Position numbers and translations under genes: made by a program | Shown: piece by piece, positions 62,082 to 64,000 of the stretch | How the letters are laid out: each line of letters opens with the position of its first letter | Position numbering within the stretch: the first letter of the stretch is position 1 | The notes under the pieces: model-generated | Databases searched by the model: none | What the model was told of the DNA's origin: nothing | What the model saw: the letters and a program-made list of their open reading frames with translations, nothing else | Assembly: GCF_023544445.1 (NCBI RefSeq) | Contig: NZ_JALPVJ010000033.1 | Location: forward strand, 1-64,000 | DNA length: 64,000 nt | Direction: 5' to 3' | Source of the DNA: Actinoplanes sp. M2I2 | Lineage (GTDB): Bacteria > Actinomycetota > Actinomycetes > Mycobacteriales > Micromonosporaceae

Positions 62082-63196
62082 GGCCCGTCAGCGCACGGTT
62101 CCTGTCCACCCTGCGGGGCAGCCACACCGCCACCGTCCAGGCGTTCGTCGTGGCCGCCGGCCAGACCGGTGTCAGCCCCGACGGCGACGAGCTCGAGGTC
62201 ATCTCCGGCGACGTCAACCTGGACGCCACCGCTGACATCCGGTCGACCCTGGACCTGGAGGTGGAAGGCACCGGGGCGTTCCCGGAGAACGCCGGCGACG
62301 GCCTGGCCCCGTACGGCAACGAGGTGTTCGTCCGGCGCGGCATCACGTTCGGCGGCGGGTCGATCGAGTGGGTGTCGCTGGGCTACTTCCGGATCAACTC
62401 CGCCGAGCAGGACACCGCCCCCGACGGGCCGATCCGGATCGCCGGCCGGGACCGCATGGGCGGCATCGTCAGGGCCCGCCTCACCGCACCCCGCCAGTTC
62501 CCGGCCGCGATGACGTACGGCGACGTCCTCGCCCAGCTGGTCGGCGAGGTCTACCCGTGGGCCACGATCGAATGGGACGACGACACCAACTTCGACCCCA
62601 TCGGCCGGACCGTCATCGCCGAGGAAGAGCGGTTCGCGTTCCTCAACGACCTGATCACCAGCCGCGGCAAGATCTGGTACTGGGACCACCGCGGGATCCT
62701 GGTCATCAGGGACATGCCCGACCCGGGCGCGCCGGTGTGGGAGGTCAACTCCGGGCCGAACGGGGTGCTCCTCAGCCTCGGCCGTGAGATCTCCGACGAG
62801 GGTGTCTACAACGCGGTCGTGGCCGTCGGCGAGGCCCTGGACACCACCGCCCCGCCCCGCGCGGTCGCGTACGACAACAACCCCGCCAGCCCCACCTACT
62901 GGGACGGCGACTTCGGGAAGGTGCCCCGCTTCTTCTCGTCGCCGTTCATCACCACCGTCGACCGTGCCCGCACCGCCGCGGCCGCCCTGCTCCGCGAGAA
63001 CCTCGGCGTCCCGTACAACGTCGACTTCCAGGTGATCGCCAACCCGGCCCTCGAGCCGTGGGACCCGATCATCGTCCGGATCGGCCGGCGCGCGGAGACC
63101 CACGTCCTGTCCCGCCTCACCGTGCCGCTGTCCGCCCTGCAGTCGATGAGCGCGGAAACCCGCGAGCAGACCCTCGTCGTGATCGGAGGCTCGTGA
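62078..63196 (+). CDS. phage tail protein (DUF5047-like)
   Basis: A 372-residue protein beginning RPVSARFLSTLRGSHTATVQAFV, with GYFRINSAEQDTAPDGPIRI and RFAFLNDLITSRGKIWYWD, typical of DUF5047 baseplate-hub-like proteins of actinophages. It may form the tail hub. GTG start overlapping the previous stop. Confidence 0.82.
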   Translation: MRPVSARFLSTLRGSHTATVQAFVVAAGQTGVSPDGDELEVISGDVNLDATADIRSTLDLEVEGTGAFPENAGDGLAPYGNEVFVRRGITFGGGSIEWVSLGYFRINSAEQDTAPDGPIRIAGRDRMGGIVRARLTAPRQFPAAMTYGDVLAQLVGEVYPWATIEWDDDTNFDPIGRTVIAEEERFAFLNDLITSRGKIWYWDHRGILVIRDMPDPGAPVWEVNSGPNGVLLSLGREISDEGVYNAVVAVGEALDTTAPPRAVAYDNNPASPTYWDGDFGKVPRFFSSPFITTVDRARTAAAALLRENLGVPYNVDFQVIANPALEPWDPIIVRIGRRAETHVLSRLTVPLSALQSMSAETREQTLVVIGGS

Positions 63197-63924
63197 TGCG
63201 CAGCGACGACCTGGTGCCCCTGCTCGGCAAGCAACCCAGCTCGGGCGCCCCGTTCCGGCAGGGCGTCATCGTCTCCTGGAACCCCGACACCGCCGCGAAC
63301 GTGGTGCTGGTCGCCGGGTCGCTGATGGAGAACCTGCCCATCCTCAACACCTCGGAGGCGTCGCTGCTCAAGGCCGGCGACGTCGTCGGCATCATCACCT
63401 CTGGTGCTACCTGGGCGATCCTGGGCCGGTTCGTCTACCCGGGCACCCCCGAGGCGGTGTCGTCGATCCAGTCGATCACCAACCGGATCAAGGTCGCCAA
63501 CGACTACACCTCCGGCACCCGTAACTCCACCACCTGGGGTGACCTCACCGGCACCGACCCCGGCCCCGAGGTCACCATCCGGGTCGGCGGATCCGGTCGG
63601 GCCCTGGTGTTCTGGGGCGCCGAGCTGGGCCAGACCGCGAACTGGCAGACGCAGAACAGCCCCCACGTCGGCGTCGAGGTGTCCGGCGCGACGAGCATCG
63701 TCCCGTACGAGGGGTGGGCGCTGAACTACCACCTCGAGTTCCCGGTCACCGGGGCACCCGCCCACGCGGAAGCCTCCTCCTGGTTCCAGATGAGCACGTT
63801 CCACACCTTCACCGGCCTGAACCCCGGCGACACCACCTTCACCCTGAAGTACAAGCACGACACCCTGGACCCGGCCGGCACGGTCTCGTTCAACAACCGC
63901 GAGCTCGCGGTCTTCGCCCTCTGA
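63196..63924 (+). CDS. tail tip/fibre protein
   Basis: 242 residues. The N-terminal ~90 residues form a small beta domain (RQGVIVSWNPDTAANVVLVA, VGIITSGATWAILGRFV) like the OB-type domains found in baseplate proteins. The rest is a beta-sandwich-like domain (GRALVFWGAELGQTANWQ, TFTLKYKHDTLDPAGTVSF) typical of actinophage tail fibres that face the host. The start overlaps the previous stop (TGATG). Confidence 0.65.
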   Translation: MRSDDLVPLLGKQPSSGAPFRQGVIVSWNPDTAANVVLVAGSLMENLPILNTSEASLLKAGDVVGIITSGATWAILGRFVYPGTPEAVSSIQSITNRIKVANDYTSGTRNSTTWGDLTGTDPGPEVTIRVGGSGRALVFWGAELGQTANWQTQNSPHVGVEVSGATSIVPYEGWALNYHLEFPVTGAPAHAEASSWFQMSTFHTFTGLNPGDTTFTLKYKHDTLDPAGTVSFNNRELAVFAL

Positions 63925-63933
63925 GGAGCCGTC

Positions 63934-64000
63934 ATGGCCGACACCACCACCCGCTACTCGCTGCCGTTCCAGGAGCCCACCGACCCGCCGGACGGGGCGA
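63934..64000 (+). CDS. start of another tail gene, cut by window end
   Basis: Twenty-two codons (MADTTTRYSLPFQEPTDPPD and two more) with a GAGGAG ribosome site about six bases before the ATG. The beginning resembles minor tail proteins of actinophages. No further statement possible. Confidence 0.6.
   Translation, partial: MADTTTRYSLPFQEPTDPPDGA

Noticed and set aside
46660..64000. Anti-phage defence or satellite element carried by the prophage.
   Set aside because: Every gene in the visible part is a structural, packaging, replication or integration gene; nothing resembles restriction, toxin-antitoxin or abortive infection genes. A satellite is less likely because head and tail genes are both present.

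Overview
The window is high-GC actinobacterial chromosome carrying the left part of an integrated prophage. The host is probably a Micromonosporaceae member such as Actinoplanes. This is inferred from gene order, many leaderless or GTG/TTG starts, a translational T-box on ileS, and the order valS-folC-DUF4233-ndk ... rne-rplU-rpmA-obg ... nadD-rsfS-GpgP-like phosphatase-DegV-comEA-comEC, which is also the order of these genes in Mycobacterium tuberculosis. Species cannot be named from the sequence alone.

Layout of the host part (1-46.6 kb). The window opens inside a 5S rRNA gene and its terminator (1-165). A small membrane protein (-) diverges from valS-folC-DUF4233. A very long low-complexity membrane protein ending in a VOC domain (5.5-8.8 kb, -) faces ndk. 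From 9.4 to 28 kb is a block that separates ndk from rne: a two-permease ABC-2 exporter with its ATPase and a winged-helix regulator, a Tat-exported PhoD phosphatase, ileS under a T-box, a PlsC-like acyltransferase, an iron-sulfur photolyase, a second membrane protein related to the first one, an RsbQ/RsbP/RsbV-like partner-switching operon, and the radical-SAM/DUF2344 pair. Then follow rne, a lipoprotein, rplU-rpmA, obg, a GNAT enzyme, trpS (with a probable Trp leader peptide), pepN, nadD, rsfS, the phosphatase, a lipoprotein, DegV, two reverse-strand genes and the comEA-comEC operon.

Prophage (about 46.62 kb to beyond 64 kb). comEC is cut at its conserved ComEC motif, and a serine integrase gene starts 27 bases after the stop codon created at the junction. 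Behind it lie a dyad operator, an unannotated 250-base region with strong RNA structure, a Cro/C1-type regulator, a small protein, a primase/helicase-like ATPase, an array of nine TGTGGACA/TGTCCACA octamers that looks like a replication origin, an HNH nuclease, TerL, portal, a fused prohead protease-major capsid protein, a right-handed beta-helix protein, head-tail connectors, tail tube, a G/GT-type chaperone pair, a short tape measure and minor tail proteins. The window ends inside the tail module, so the right attachment site, lysis genes and the rest of comEC are not visible.

Most worth a second look: the comEC insertion, the structured RNA next to the integrase, the octamer array, the RsbQ-type stress switch with a fused phosphatase and kinase, and the trpS leader peptide.
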